From: Rhodococcus rhodochrous
GTDB taxonomy: Bacteria; Actinomycetota; Actinomycetes; Mycobacteriales; Mycobacteriaceae
Assembly: GCF_014854695.1 (NCBI RefSeq)
Contig: NZ_CP027557.1
Span: 5,124,891 to 5,188,890 of the forward strand
Direction: 5' to 3'
DNA length: 64,000 bases
Of the stretch, positions 48,205 through 58,230 are shown piece by piece. Position numbers and translations under genes: made by a program. The notes below the pieces were generated by a model, which searched no databases, was not told the DNA's origin, and worked only from the letters and a program-made list of their open reading frames with translations. Each line of letters opens with the position of its first letter. Positions within the stretch are counted from its first letter, which is position 1.

Positions 48205-49698
48205 TCATGCCCGGCCGGACACTCCGTCGCCGGCCAGACGTTCGACGACATGCCGGCGCACCAGCTTTCCCGTCTCCGTGCGCGGCAGCTCGTCCCAATA
48301 GACGATGCGGTCGGGCGTCTTCGACCCGCGCAGCGTCTCCCGCACGAACGCGCGCAGCTCCTCCGCATCGACCGACTCGTCGGGGCGCAACACCACCACG
48401 GCCTCGATGCGTTGTCCCCATTCGTCGTCGGGTACCCCCACGACCGCGGTGTCGGTGACGGCGGGATGACGCAGGATCACGTCCTCGATCTCGGCCGGGG
48501 CGATGTTCTCGGCACCGCGGATGATGGTGTCGTCGCTGCGCCCACCGATGAACAGATAGCCGTCCTCGTCGACGAATCCGGTGTCACGTGTGTCGAAGAA
48601 TCCGCGGTCGTCGACGAGCTTGCCGACTCCCGCGTATTCGGCCGAGACCTGTTCTCCGCGAACCCAGATGCGTCCGGGCACGCCGGCTTCGACGACGCGG
48701 TCGTCGGCGTCGCGGATCTCGAGGTCGATGCCGGGGACCGGCCGGCCCACCGATCCGAGGCGGGCGCGGATCCGCTCGTCGGTGCCGGTCATCGCCGCCC
48801 GGTGGTCGTCGGGGCCGAGGACGGTGATCGTCGAGCTGGTCTCGGTGAGTCCGTAGGCGTTGACGAAGTCGACCTGCGGCCAGGTCTCGAGGGCTCGTTC
48901 GACCACTCGGCGGGGCATCGGCGCACCACCACTGGCCAGGGAGCGCAACGTCGGCACCGAGGTGTCGGCACCGGAATCGAGGATGCGCGCGAGCATCGTG
49001 GGGACGACGAGAGCATTGGTGATGCCCTCCCCACGAACGGTGTCGAGCCATTCGGCGGCGGTGAACTGCTCGAGCACCACCGTCCGGCGACCTGCGTAGA
49101 GATTCGTGAGGACGTTCGCCACCGCGGCGATGTGATAGGGCGGGACGCTCACCAGCGCGGCGTCGGTGCCCTCGGCCGACGCGAACTCGACGGATCCGAG
49201 CACATACGACACGAGGTTGTGGTGATGCAGCAGAACACCTTTCGGCGCCGACGTGGTGCCGGAGGTGTAGATCACCACGGCGGGTGCGTCCGGGTCCGGA
49301 TCGTCGGCTTCCACGACCTCCGACCGTCCGAGCCGGTCGAGCCGGTCGAGCCAGGTCGCGGGAGAGAGCACACCCGGTGCGTCGCCGGCGTCGTCCGCGA
49401 TCACCAGGGCGTCGGGATGGTGGGACAGCAACGCCGCACCCTGCTCCGCGCCGAGCCGATAGTTGATCGGTACGAGCGGGACGCCCGCGCGCGCCGCAGC
49501 GAACAGGGCCACAGGGAAGGCGGGGCCGTTGACCGCGCGGTAGACGAGGGCATCGGCGCCCGCCTCGCGGATCACGGCGGCTCCGGCGACGGACAGATCG
49601 CGCAGGCGCCGGGCGGAGATGCCGCCGCCGCGGCGCCCCACCACGATGCGGTCCTCGAGCCCGTCCGCGGCCATATCGAGCAACATCGTGAGGTTCAT
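48205..49698 (-). CDS. Acyl-CoA synthetase, unit 3 of acyl-CoA cluster
   Basis: 497-residue ANL ligase. P-loop IYTSGTTSAPKG, adenine site AYGLTETSS, hinge FDTRDTGFVDEDGYLFIGGRSDD and catalytic Lys in RTETGKLVRR. It diverges strongly from the other two synthetases, so the three probably activate different acids or successive intermediates. ATG at 49698 follows agggg. It lies 43 bases after the small unknown gene at 49742 and is probably co-transcribed with it from the promoter containing site D. Confidence 0.82.
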   Translation of the reverse strand: MNLTMLLDMAADGLEDRIVVGRRGGGISARRLRDLSVAGAAVIREAGADALVYRAVNGPAFPVALFAAARAGVPLVPINYRLGAEQGAALLSHHPDALVIADDAGDAPGVLSPATWLDRLDRLGRSEVVEADDPDPDAPAVVIYTSGTTSAPKGVLLHHHNLVSYVLGSVEFASAEGTDAALVSVPPYHIAAVANVLTNLYAGRRTVVLEQFTAAEWLDTVRGEGITNALVVPTMLARILDSGADTSVPTLRSLASGGAPMPRRVVERALETWPQVDFVNAYGLTETSSTITVLGPDDHRAAMTGTDERIRARLGSVGRPVPGIDLEIRDADDRVVEAGVPGRIWVRGEQVSAEYAGVGKLVDDRGFFDTRDTGFVDEDGYLFIGGRSDDTIIRGAENIAPAEIEDVILRHPAVTDTAVVGVPDDEWGQRIEAVVVLRPDESVDAEELRAFVRETLRGSKTPDRIVYWDELPRTETGKLVRRHVVERLAGDGVSGRA

Positions 49699-49741
49699 GG
49701 AAGCCCCTGGTGCAGTTGTGATTCGGTGGTCGAGTCTCGGG

Positions 49742-50050
49742 TCAGTCGGAGGCCGGAAGCGGCTTCGCCGTCTTCAACGACAGCGGAACGCCGTCGACGG
49801 CGAGAGCGCCGGTGCCGGGTGTGGTGCACAGCAGTTCCACCGTGCCCTCGGCGTCGGTGTACCGCTTCCCCAGCGCGGTGGGGCCGTGATGCGCGTCGTC
49901 GATGGCCGCGCCGTCGCCGGTTCCCTTCTTTCCCGGCACCATCTCGGCGCCTCCGCAGGTGAGTGCGACCTCGTCGCCGGGCGCTCGGACGACGACCACC
50001 GCGGTGCCGTCGACGGTGCTGGCCCAGGATCGACCTACTTCGAGTTTCAC
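49742..50050 (-). CDS. Small conserved protein of unknown function linked to FadD/ACAD genes
   Basis: 102 residues, soluble, two cysteines (VALTCGGAEM and VELLCTTPG). It starts MKLEVGRSWAST and ends LSLKTAKPLPASD. I recall similar short proteins beside acyl-CoA synthetase and dehydrogenase genes in mycobacteria and rhodococci, but no function. The two Cys-containing strands may form a metal or redox site; that is speculation. ATG at 50050 follows a ggagg-like site. First gene of its unit, divergent from the fused ACAD. Confidence 0.65.
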   Translation of the reverse strand: MKLEVGRSWASTVDGTAVVVVRAPGDEVALTCGGAEMVPGKKGTGDGAAIDDAHHGPTALGKRYTDAEGTVELLCTTPGTGALAVDGVPLSLKTAKPLPASD

Positions 50051-50103
50051 GATTCCTCCGATCGAGCGGTACTGCGCTGTGGCTTCCCAAAGTAGCGTGC
50101 GTC

Positions 50104-50119
50104 ACATAGTTTAGATAGT
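50104..50119. promoter_or_regulatory. Cluster operator site D
   Basis: ACATAGTTTAGATAGT, 11 of 16 equal to the consensus, with a perfect left half. In the 111-base divergent gap between the small gene at 49742 and the fused ACAD at 50162. Confidence 0.45.
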
Positions 50120-50161
50120 GCTACAAGTGAACCGACCCGTGCACGGCCGAGGAGACCTCCC

Positions 50162-52306
50162 ATGCCCCTTCCCCTGACCGACGATCACCGCGCCGTTGCA
50201 GAGGCCGTCCGATCGTTCCTCGGCGGCCACGACGCCGGCAGCCTCGCCCGGCAGGTCACCGACGACCCGACCGCCGATACCGGAAAGCTGTGGAAGCAAC
50301 TCGCCGACCTCGGATGGCTCGGCCTGCACCTTCCCGGTGAATTCGGAGGATCGGACGCCGGCCTGCCCGAGGTGGCGGTGGTGGCCGAGGAACTCGGGCG
50401 GCTCGTCGTCCCCGTCCCCTACCTCGCGAGTGTCGCCGTCTCCGCCGCGCTCGCCGCGAAGGGCAACGACGAACTGCGCTCCACCTGGCTCCCGAAGTTC
50501 GCGGACGGCTCGGTGCTCCCCGGTCTCGGCCTGTCCGGATCCCTGACGAGCGGCGACACGATCAGCGGTGACGTCGACCTCGTCGTGGGTGGTGCGGGCG
50601 CCACGCTCCTCGCCCTCGTCGCAGGTGACGACCTCGTTCTCGTCGATCCCGGCCACGCCTCGGTGTCGGTGACGCCCACCGGCGACCTCGACCCCACCTC
50701 CAAGACGGCGAAGGTCGCCCTCCGCGAGACACCCGTCCTGGCCGTCGTCCCGGGCGCCGGTCCCCACGCGAACCACGTCGCCCGCACACTGGCCGCAGCG
50801 GAAGCATCCGGCGGCGCCCGCGCGACCCTCGAGGCCGCCCTGGCCTACGCGAAGGTGCGCGAACAGTTCGGCCGCCCGATCGGTTCGTTCCAGGCGATCA
50901 AGCACCATCTCGCCGACATGCTCGCAACGAGCGAACTCGCGACCGGCGTGGCCTGGGACGCAGCACGCGCCGGGGCCGACGGTGAGCAGGCGCGACTCGC
51001 ACTCGACGTCGCACGGGTCATCGCGTTCGACTCGTACATCGCCAATGCCCAGAAGAGCATCCAGATCCACGGCGGTATCGGTTTCACGTGGGAGCACGAC
51101 TGCCATCTGTTCCTGCGCCGTGCCCACGCCCTGCGGGTCCTGTTCGGCGAACCGACCGCCGCGCTCGACTCGCTCGCCGAATCGGGAACCTCCGGGCTGC
51201 GCCGTCACTATGCCGTCGACCTTCCTCCCGAGGCTGAGGACCACCGCGTCGCCGCCCGCGACTTCGTCGCGAAGTACACCGCGACCGCCGAATCCGAGCG
51301 ACGTGCACTGCTCGTCGACTCCGGCTACCTCATGCCGCACTGGCCGCCGCCGTTCGGCCGTGGGGCCTCCCCGGTGGAGCAGCTCGTGATCGACGAGGAG
51401 TTCACCGACGTCGAACCGCACGGTCTCGGTATCGGCGCGTGGATCCTGCTCACCCTCACCCAGCACGGCACGCCGGAGCAGATCGAACGGTGGATCCGTC
51501 CCGGTCTGCTCGGTGAGCAGGTCTGGTGCCAGTTGTTCTCCGAGCCCGGTGCCGGTTCCGACGCGGCTGCCGTGTCGACGCGCGGGATGAAGGTCGACGG
51601 CGGGTGGCGCGTCACCGGCCAGAAGGTGTGGACGTCGAACGCGCAGAATTCGACGCGCGGTCTCGCGACCATCCGCACCAACCGCGACGTGCCGAAGCAC
51701 AAGGGCATCACCACGATGGTCATCGACCTCACCGCGCCTGGCGTGACCGTCCGCCCGCTGCGCGAGATCAGCGGCGACTCCGCCTTCAACGAGGTGTTCT
51801 TCGAGGACGTCTTCGTCCCGGACGAGGACGTGGTGGGTGCCGTCGACAACGGCTGGACCGTGGCCCGCGCGACGCTCGGGAACGAACGCGTCTCGATCGG
51901 CGGTGGCAAGACCGACGAGACCTATTCGGCGTTCGCGCTGCTCGACCTCGCCGCGAAGCACGCGCCCGGCGACGTCTCGGTCACGCGCCGGATCGCGTCA
52001 CTGATCGCCCGCGAACAGGCTTTCGCGGTCCTCAATCTGAGGCAGGTCGTGCGGGCCGTCGCCGGTGGCGATTTCGGTCCGGAGGGCAGCGTGACGAAGA
52101 TGCTCATCGCCGAACACACCCAGCACGTGGGCGAACTCGCGATGCACATCGCCGGTCCCGCAGCGTTCCTCGGGGATGAACCGGTGTGGACCCACTACTA
52201 CCTGCTGGGCCGTGCGATGACGATTGCCGGCGGCACGTCGGAGATCAACCGCAACGTCATCGCCGAGCGGTTGCTGGGCCTACCTCGCGAGCACATCGCC
52301 AACTAG
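50162..52306 (+). CDS. Fused double acyl-CoA dehydrogenase, TWEH domain first
   Basis: 714 residues made of two complete ACAD domains. Domain 1 (about 1-340) is the TWEH type (REQFGRPIGSFQAIKHHLADM, IQIHGGIGFTWEHDCHLFLRR). Domain 2 (about 360-714) is the canonical type (WCQLFSEPGAGSDAAA, WTSNAQNSTRGLATIRTNRD, GGTSEINRNVIAERLLGLPRE). Length is like Mycobacterium tuberculosis FadE34 (about 711), a fused enzyme of sterol side-chain degradation. ATG at 50162 follows gaggag. Domain order is the reverse of the fused gene at 52360-54678. Confidence 0.85.
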   Translation: MPLPLTDDHRAVAEAVRSFLGGHDAGSLARQVTDDPTADTGKLWKQLADLGWLGLHLPGEFGGSDAGLPEVAVVAEELGRLVVPVPYLASVAVSAALAAKGNDELRSTWLPKFADGSVLPGLGLSGSLTSGDTISGDVDLVVGGAGATLLALVAGDDLVLVDPGHASVSVTPTGDLDPTSKTAKVALRETPVLAVVPGAGPHANHVARTLAAAEASGGARATLEAALAYAKVREQFGRPIGSFQAIKHHLADMLATSELATGVAWDAARAGADGEQARLALDVARVIAFDSYIANAQKSIQIHGGIGFTWEHDCHLFLRRAHALRVLFGEPTAALDSLAESGTSGLRRHYAVDLPPEAEDHRVAARDFVAKYTATAESERRALLVDSGYLMPHWPPPFGRGASPVEQLVIDEEFTDVEPHGLGIGAWILLTLTQHGTPEQIERWIRPGLLGEQVWCQLFSEPGAGSDAAAVSTRGMKVDGGWRVTGQKVWTSNAQNSTRGLATIRTNRDVPKHKGITTMVIDLTAPGVTVRPLREISGDSAFNEVFFEDVFVPDEDVVGAVDNGWTVARATLGNERVSIGGGKTDETYSAFALLDLAAKHAPGDVSVTRRIASLIAREQAFAVLNLRQVVRAVAGGDFGPEGSVTKMLIAEHTQHVGELAMHIAGPAAFLGDEPVWTHYYLLGRAMTIAGGTSEINRNVIAERLLGLPREHIAN

Positions 52307-52314
52307 ATCGCCGA

Positions 52315-52353
52315 AAGCAGCGGACCCGGCATCCTGCACCGGGTCCGCTGCTT
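52315..52353. terminator. Bidirectional terminator between the two fused ACAD genes
   Basis: Perfect 15-bp arms (52315-52329 and 52339-52353) with a 9-base loop, placed between convergent stops at 52306 and 52360. Confidence 0.8.
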
Positions 52354-52359
52354 CGTCCG

Positions 52360-54678
52360 TCACCCCGTCGATCCGCCCGCTCGGCTCGACCGCGCCAGCA
52401 CCTCTCCCACCGCGCGGTCCCGCAGCACCTCCGGGCGGGCGATACGCGCCTCGTCGGCGACCGCGCGACGGAGCAGCAAGTGGGCGGGATGTTCCCACGT
52501 GAAGCCGATTCCGCCGTGGATCTGGATGCAACCCTCGGCGTTGGATACAGCGGACCGCAGCGCCGCCGCGGTCGCCAGGTGCACCGCCGCGGCCTCCTCG
52601 GGTTCCTGCGGTGAACGATCGGCGGCCGCCAGCACCAGTCCCCGCGCGCCCTCGGCTGCGACGAGCATGTCGGCGCAGCGATGCGAGATCGCCTGATACG
52701 AACCGATGGGACGGCCGAACTGTTCACGTTGGCCCGCCCAGTCCACCGCCATCGCCAGAGCCCGGTTCGCGACACCCACCGCATCAGCAGCGACCAGCAG
52801 TTCCGCGACACGGAAGGACGATTCGAGTGCGGCATCGGCGTCCACCCCCGATACGAGCACGGTCGCCGCGGCGTCCTCGAAGGAGACGATCCCCACGGTC
52901 CCGGTCGGATCGAGCGACGTCTGCACGGTGACGGATGCATCGGCCCGGTCGAGGGTGAGCAGGACGTGTTCGCCCGTCGCATCGTCCGTCGCGAGGACGA
53001 CGAGTACCTCGGCGACGGGTGCACCCGCGACCCGTTCCACGCGGCCGGTCAGCCTGCCGTCCCGGAGGACGGGGAGATCGGCGGTGTCCCACCCACGATC
53101 TCCGACGGGCACGACGAACGCTGCAGGTGAACCACCGATGATCCGTCGCGCGTCCTCCTCGGCGCCGGCCGCGACGAGGACCTCCAATGCGATCGCGGTG
53201 GGGACGAGGGCGACCGGTCCGAGATGGAAGGCCACCTCCTCGACCGCCGCGCAGAGCATCCGCAGCGACCTGCCGTCACCACCGAGATGCTCGGGAGACG
53301 ACAGACCCGGAAGACCGAATTCCACGAGCGTGGACCACAATCCGGCGTCGTGTTCGCCTGCGGAGTCGACGCCCACGAGCAGCGAGACGGTATCGACGCG
53401 GGCGGACAGGATGTCGCGCAGAGCCTCCCGTAGATTCGCCTCGTCCTCCGGTGGGGGCGTGAGGGGGCGCCCCGGCACCACGGCCGGTGCGCGGGTGCCC
53501 TCCCCCCGGTGCGAAGGCAGACCGAGAACGTTCTCTGCGATCGTATTGCGTTGGATCTCGGAGGTTCCGGCACCGATGGTCGCGGCGCGGGACATGAGAT
53601 ATCCGTACGTCCAGCGCCCCTTCTCCACCACACCTTCCGAACGGGTGCCGAGAACTGCGGCCGAGCCGGTCAATCGCAGCGCGAGCCGGTGCATGTGTTG
53701 CTCGAACTCGGCCTTCACCAACCGGTTGACCGACGCCACCCCACCCGGATCGCGTCCTGCGAGAACGGCATCCAGCGCGCGTGCGCTGTTCGCGGCGATC
53801 TGACGCACCCCGGTCTCGACGGTGGCGAGTTCCTGCCGGATCAGCGGATCGTGCGCATAACCGTGGCCGACGGCCAGGTGGAAGACCTTGTCGACGGTCG
53901 AGCGGTAGCGGAACTCGTCGGCGAGGAAGGCGGTGGCGCGCTCGTGTCCGAGCGAGGTCCGCATGATCGACCAGCCCTGCCCCTCCTCCCCCACCCGGTT
54001 GTCGACCGGCACCTCGACGTCGTCGAAGAAGACCTGGGCGAAGTGGTGCCCACCCGCGGCGTCGCGCAGGGGTCGCACCTCGATGCCGGGCGAGTTCATC
54101 GGAATGAGCAGGTAGGTGATGCCCGACGTGCTCCGTCCGGACGGACCGGTGCGCACGAGCGTGAAGATCCAGTCGGCGTGGTCGGCCATCGTCGTCCAGA
54201 TCTTGCTGCCCGTCACCCGGTAGACGTCGCCGTCGCGGACCGCACGCGTGGACAGCGACGCGAGGTCGCTGCCGGCGCCGGGCTCGGAAAATCCTTGGCA
54301 CCAGAACTCTTCCGCGCGCAGCAGCGGCTCGAGGAAACGTTTCTTCTGTTCGGCGGTGCCGTGGACGATAATCGTGGGCGCGACGATGAACGACAGCGGG
54401 CACGGATGCTTGGGTGCACCGGCATCGGTGATCGCGCGGTAGTAGTCGAGTTGATCCTCGAGCGAGAGTGCCATACCGCCGACCTCTTCGGGCCAGCCCG
54501 GCGCCGCCAGAGAATGGTCGACGAGTTCGGACTGCCACGCGATCGCGGCCTCGAACCGTGCGCGGGACGTCTCGGGACGGGAGCGCCGCCGGAAGTCGTC
54601 GAGCAGAGCGGACAGTCGGGGACGCCAGTCGCTACGAGCGTCGGACTCGAGCGTCACCGTGGGCTTGCCTTCCTCCAC
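52360..54678 (-). CDS. Fused double acyl-CoA dehydrogenase, canonical domain first
   Basis: 772 residues. Domain 1 (about 1-395) is canonical (FSEPGAGSDLASL at 130-142, WTTMADHADWIFTLVRT, GAGTSEIQRNTIAENVLGLP). A Pro-rich linker follows (about 396-418). Domain 2 (about 420-772) is TWEH type (REQFGRPIGSYQAISHRCADM, IQIHGGIGFTWEHPAHLLLRR). GTG at 54678 follows gggagg. Third gene of a unit with the NPD and crotonase genes. Domain order is opposite to that of the convergent neighbour, so the two are not simple tandem duplicates. Confidence 0.84.
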   Translation of the reverse strand: MEEGKPTVTLESDARSDWRPRLSALLDDFRRRSRPETSRARFEAAIAWQSELVDHSLAAPGWPEEVGGMALSLEDQLDYYRAITDAGAPKHPCPLSFIVAPTIIVHGTAEQKKRFLEPLLRAEEFWCQGFSEPGAGSDLASLSTRAVRDGDVYRVTGSKIWTTMADHADWIFTLVRTGPSGRSTSGITYLLIPMNSPGIEVRPLRDAAGGHHFAQVFFDDVEVPVDNRVGEEGQGWSIMRTSLGHERATAFLADEFRYRSTVDKVFHLAVGHGYAHDPLIRQELATVETGVRQIAANSARALDAVLAGRDPGGVASVNRLVKAEFEQHMHRLALRLTGSAAVLGTRSEGVVEKGRWTYGYLMSRAATIGAGTSEIQRNTIAENVLGLPSHRGEGTRAPAVVPGRPLTPPPEDEANLREALRDILSARVDTVSLLVGVDSAGEHDAGLWSTLVEFGLPGLSSPEHLGGDGRSLRMLCAAVEEVAFHLGPVALVPTAIALEVLVAAGAEEDARRIIGGSPAAFVVPVGDRGWDTADLPVLRDGRLTGRVERVAGAPVAEVLVVLATDDATGEHVLLTLDRADASVTVQTSLDPTGTVGIVSFEDAAATVLVSGVDADAALESSFRVAELLVAADAVGVANRALAMAVDWAGQREQFGRPIGSYQAISHRCADMLVAAEGARGLVLAAADRSPQEPEEAAAVHLATAAALRSAVSNAEGCIQIHGGIGFTWEHPAHLLLRRAVADEARIARPEVLRDRAVGEVLARSSRAGGSTG

Positions 54679-54755
54679 GTCACCTCCCGGGTGATGGTGC
54701 TGTAGGTGCCGGAACCCGACTGCGGCTCAGTCGGTTGTCGGAATCCGGCTGTTGC

Positions 54756-55541
54756 TCAGTCGGACTGCGCGCGGCGCTTCGCGTATCGGGCACCGATGTC
54801 CGCGCCGTCCGCGCGATAGGTGGCCGCCGCTTCGGATTCGAGGGCGAGGGCGTGCGCGAGCGACGTGCCCGCACCCTCCTTGAGCAACCGGAGCATCCGC
54901 CGGATCGCACCGGGATGCCCCCCGGCGATCCGTTGCGCGACGGCCACGCTGCGGTCCAGGAGTTCGTCGTGCGGAACAACCTCGTTCGCGAGGCCGATGC
55001 GCGCGGCGGTCGCGCCGTCGATGGGCTCCCCGGACAGGATGAACTGGATCGCGGCGGGTAGACCGATCATCCGCGGCAAGACGGCACTACCGCCCCAGCC
55101 GTTGAGCAGACCGATCTGCGCGTGGGTGTCGGCGAACTCGGCGCGTTCGGAGGCGATGATGAACGAACAGTTCACGGCGAGTTCGTAACCGCCCGTGTAG
55201 CAGGGGCCGTTGACCGCCGCGATGACCGGTTTCGAGATGCCACGGAGCACGTGTGTCGGGGTGGGCCCTTCGGCGGCGGGAGGCGGACCCGACAACGCCT
55301 CGGGCAGATCCACACCCGCACTGAAGGACGTGCCCGCACCCGTGAGGACGACGACGTTCACCTCGTCGTCGGCGTCGGCGCGCCACAGTTCCTTCTTCAG
55401 CGCCTTCCGCATGGCGCGGTTGATCGCGTTGCGGCGGTCGGGACGGTTGAGGGTGAGGATCGTGACGGCACCGTCGCGTTCGACGAGCACCGGCGCGTCG
55501 TCCTCCCGCACGTCCTCGGCGGTCTCGGCCTGTCGTGTCAT
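54756..55541 (-). CDS. Crotonase-superfamily protein, DTH type
   Basis: 261 residues. Oxyanion-hole motif FSAGVDLPEA and NGPCYTGGYELAVNCSF. Against rat enoyl-CoA hydratase the catalytic Glu144 is His140 (ADTHAQIGLLNGWGG) and Glu164 is Gln166, so classical hydratase activity is doubtful. The same ADTH stretch occurs in many actinobacterial EchA proteins of unknown reaction. ATG at 55541 follows gaggag, 10 bases after the NPD gene, so they share an operon. Confidence 0.8.
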   Translation of the reverse strand: MTRQAETAEDVREDDAPVLVERDGAVTILTLNRPDRRNAINRAMRKALKKELWRADADDEVNVVVLTGAGTSFSAGVDLPEALSGPPPAAEGPTPTHVLRGISKPVIAAVNGPCYTGGYELAVNCSFIIASERAEFADTHAQIGLLNGWGGSAVLPRMIGLPAAIQFILSGEPIDGATAARIGLANEVVPHDELLDRSVAVAQRIAGGHPGAIRRMLRLLKEGAGTSLAHALALESEAAATYRADGADIGARYAKRRAQSD

Positions 55542-55551
55542 CGGTTTCTCC

Positions 55552-56646
<1,095 letters not shown>

Positions 56647-56719
56647 TTACCTGTGAGTACGATGAGGCCGGAACTTTCACCAAGTAGTCGAAGTGATCTC
56701 GGAGCAGGAGGCCGTTCCC

Positions 56720-57541
56720 GTGACCGACGAAGTGTTGGCGACCGGATTCGACGCGCGTTCGGGAGTCGGATTCGACACTCGCGCGGGCGGTGGCCGGGCC
56801 ATTCGCACCCCCAAGACCGCAGAACTCGTCGCCCGGAAGCTCCGCCGCATGATCGTCGACGGTGAGCTGAAGGACGGCGACCACCTGCCCCACGAGGCGT
56901 CGCTCATGGAGCACTTCTCGGTGAGCCGGCCGACGTTGCGCGAGGCGGTTCGCGTCCTCGAGGCCGAACGGCTCGTCGAGGTGCGACGCGGTTCGCGCTC
57001 GGGCGCACGGATCTGCGTGCCGGGCCCCGAGGTGGTAGCGCGACCGGCGTCCCTGCTGCTCGAACTCGCCGGCGCGACCGTCGCGGATGTCTACGTCGCA
57101 CGTGAGGCCGTCGAGCCCGCCGCTGCGCGACTGCTCGCGGAGAACGGCAGCGAAGAGGCCTTCGACGAACTCGAACGTCTGGTGGACGAGACGATTCCGT
57201 CGTCCTTCGCCGACGGCACCTTCGGCCAGGCCGCGGCGATGTTCCATCTGCGGATGGTCCAGCTCGCCGGCAACTCGTCACTGTCGCTCATCGCGGGCAT
57301 GCTGCACGAGATCTACGAGCGGCACACCATGAACGTCACGCGCGAGAGCATGCAGCGCGACGCGGAGAAGTACGAGGACCACTACAAGGTGTTCGTCCGC
57401 TCGCAGCGCAAGCTCATCCGGCTGCTGCGCGCCCGGGACGGCGAAGGCGCCTTCACGCACTGGCAGAAGCACATGGCCGCCGCGCGCGAACTCGTCGTCG
57501 GCGGACGCGAGGACGTCGAGGTGCGCGACATCCTCGACTGA
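56720..57541 (+). CDS. GntR-family regulator with FCD domain, candidate regulator of the acyl-CoA cluster
   Basis: 273 residues: a short tail, N-terminal winged helix (about 25-95; AELVARKLRRMIVDGELKDGDHLPHEASLMEHFSVSRPTLREAVRVLEAERLVEV), then an FCD domain (about 110-260; VADVYVAREAVEPAAARLLAE, FHLRMVQLAGN, DHYKVFVRS). GTG at 56720 has aggaggcc 6 bases upstream; GTG at 56693 lacks one. FCD regulators usually sense carboxylic acids or CoA esters and release DNA on binding. Divergent from the NPD operon and next to the best operator. That it binds the shared motif is inference; an unlinked TetR is the alternative. Confidence 0.83.
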   Translation: MTDEVLATGFDARSGVGFDTRAGGGRAIRTPKTAELVARKLRRMIVDGELKDGDHLPHEASLMEHFSVSRPTLREAVRVLEAERLVEVRRGSRSGARICVPGPEVVARPASLLLELAGATVADVYVAREAVEPAAARLLAENGSEEAFDELERLVDETIPSSFADGTFGQAAAMFHLRMVQLAGNSSLSLIAGMLHEIYERHTMNVTRESMQRDAEKYEDHYKVFVRSQRKLIRLLRARDGEGAFTHWQKHMAAARELVVGGREDVEVRDILD

Positions 57542-57560
57542 CCGGACCCGTTGCCGCCGT

Positions 57561-58211
57561 TCAGTTCTCGATCTGCATGGCGACGGCCCGCACCGGTGCG
57601 CCGTCGATGCCGGCGAACGGGATCGGCAACAGCGAGACGAGCGGATCCGGGAAGTCGACCGCTTCGAGGTTACGCAGGTTCTCGCAGATGATCGCGCCCG
57701 CGTCGGCGAGCACGTGGTGCGCCGCGAGCGTCTCGTCGGCCGTGGGATCCACGCTCGGCGCGTCGATTCCGATTGCGCGGACGCCGCGGTCGAGCAACCA
57801 CCGGCAGGCCTCGACGCTCAGGGCCGGGTGCTCGAAATAGCGTTCGGTGCCGAAATACTGCGACCAGCCGGTGAGGACGAGCGCGATATCGCCGGAGCCG
57901 ATCGCGGGCTCACCCCACATATCGGGGGTGACGAGCGCACCGGCGTCGACGCGGGCGCGCACGTCGAGCACCACCCCGCGTCCGACGAAGTTCTCCGGTG
58001 GCACCGCATCGATCGCGGCGCCACCGCTGCGCACGTGTCGCGGCGCGTCGACGTGGGTGCCGGTCTGCGATCCCATGTCGATGCGCATCAGGTCGAAACC
58101 GTCGGCCTCGACGGTGGCGTGCGGCGTGAAGGTCGGTGCCGGATCTCCGGGATAGACCTGGATGTCCGGGGAGACGACGTGGGTCAGGTCGACGATCCGC
58201 CGTACACGCAT
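57561..58211 (-). CDS. Cyclase-family metal-dependent hydrolase (kynurenine formamidase-like)
   Basis: 216 residues with the family metal motif TGTHVDAPRH (HxGTHxDxPxH-like) and the start IVDLTHVVSPDIQVYPGDPAPTF. Members hydrolyse N-formylkynurenine, isatin or cyclic esters and amides; the true substrate is open. No kynurenine gene is near. ATG at 58211 follows aggagtg. Co-transcribed with the thioesterase gene 19 bases upstream. Located beside the acyl-CoA cluster but without a recognisable operator copy. Confidence 0.78.
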   Translation of the reverse strand: MRVRRIVDLTHVVSPDIQVYPGDPAPTFTPHATVEADGFDLMRIDMGSQTGTHVDAPRHVRSGGAAIDAVPPENFVGRGVVLDVRARVDAGALVTPDMWGEPAIGSGDIALVLTGWSQYFGTERYFEHPALSVEACRWLLDRGVRAIGIDAPSVDPTADETLAAHHVLADAGAIICENLRNLEAVDFPDPLVSLLPIPFAGIDGAPVRAVAMQIEN

Positions 58212-58230
58212 GACATCACTCCTGTTCGGG

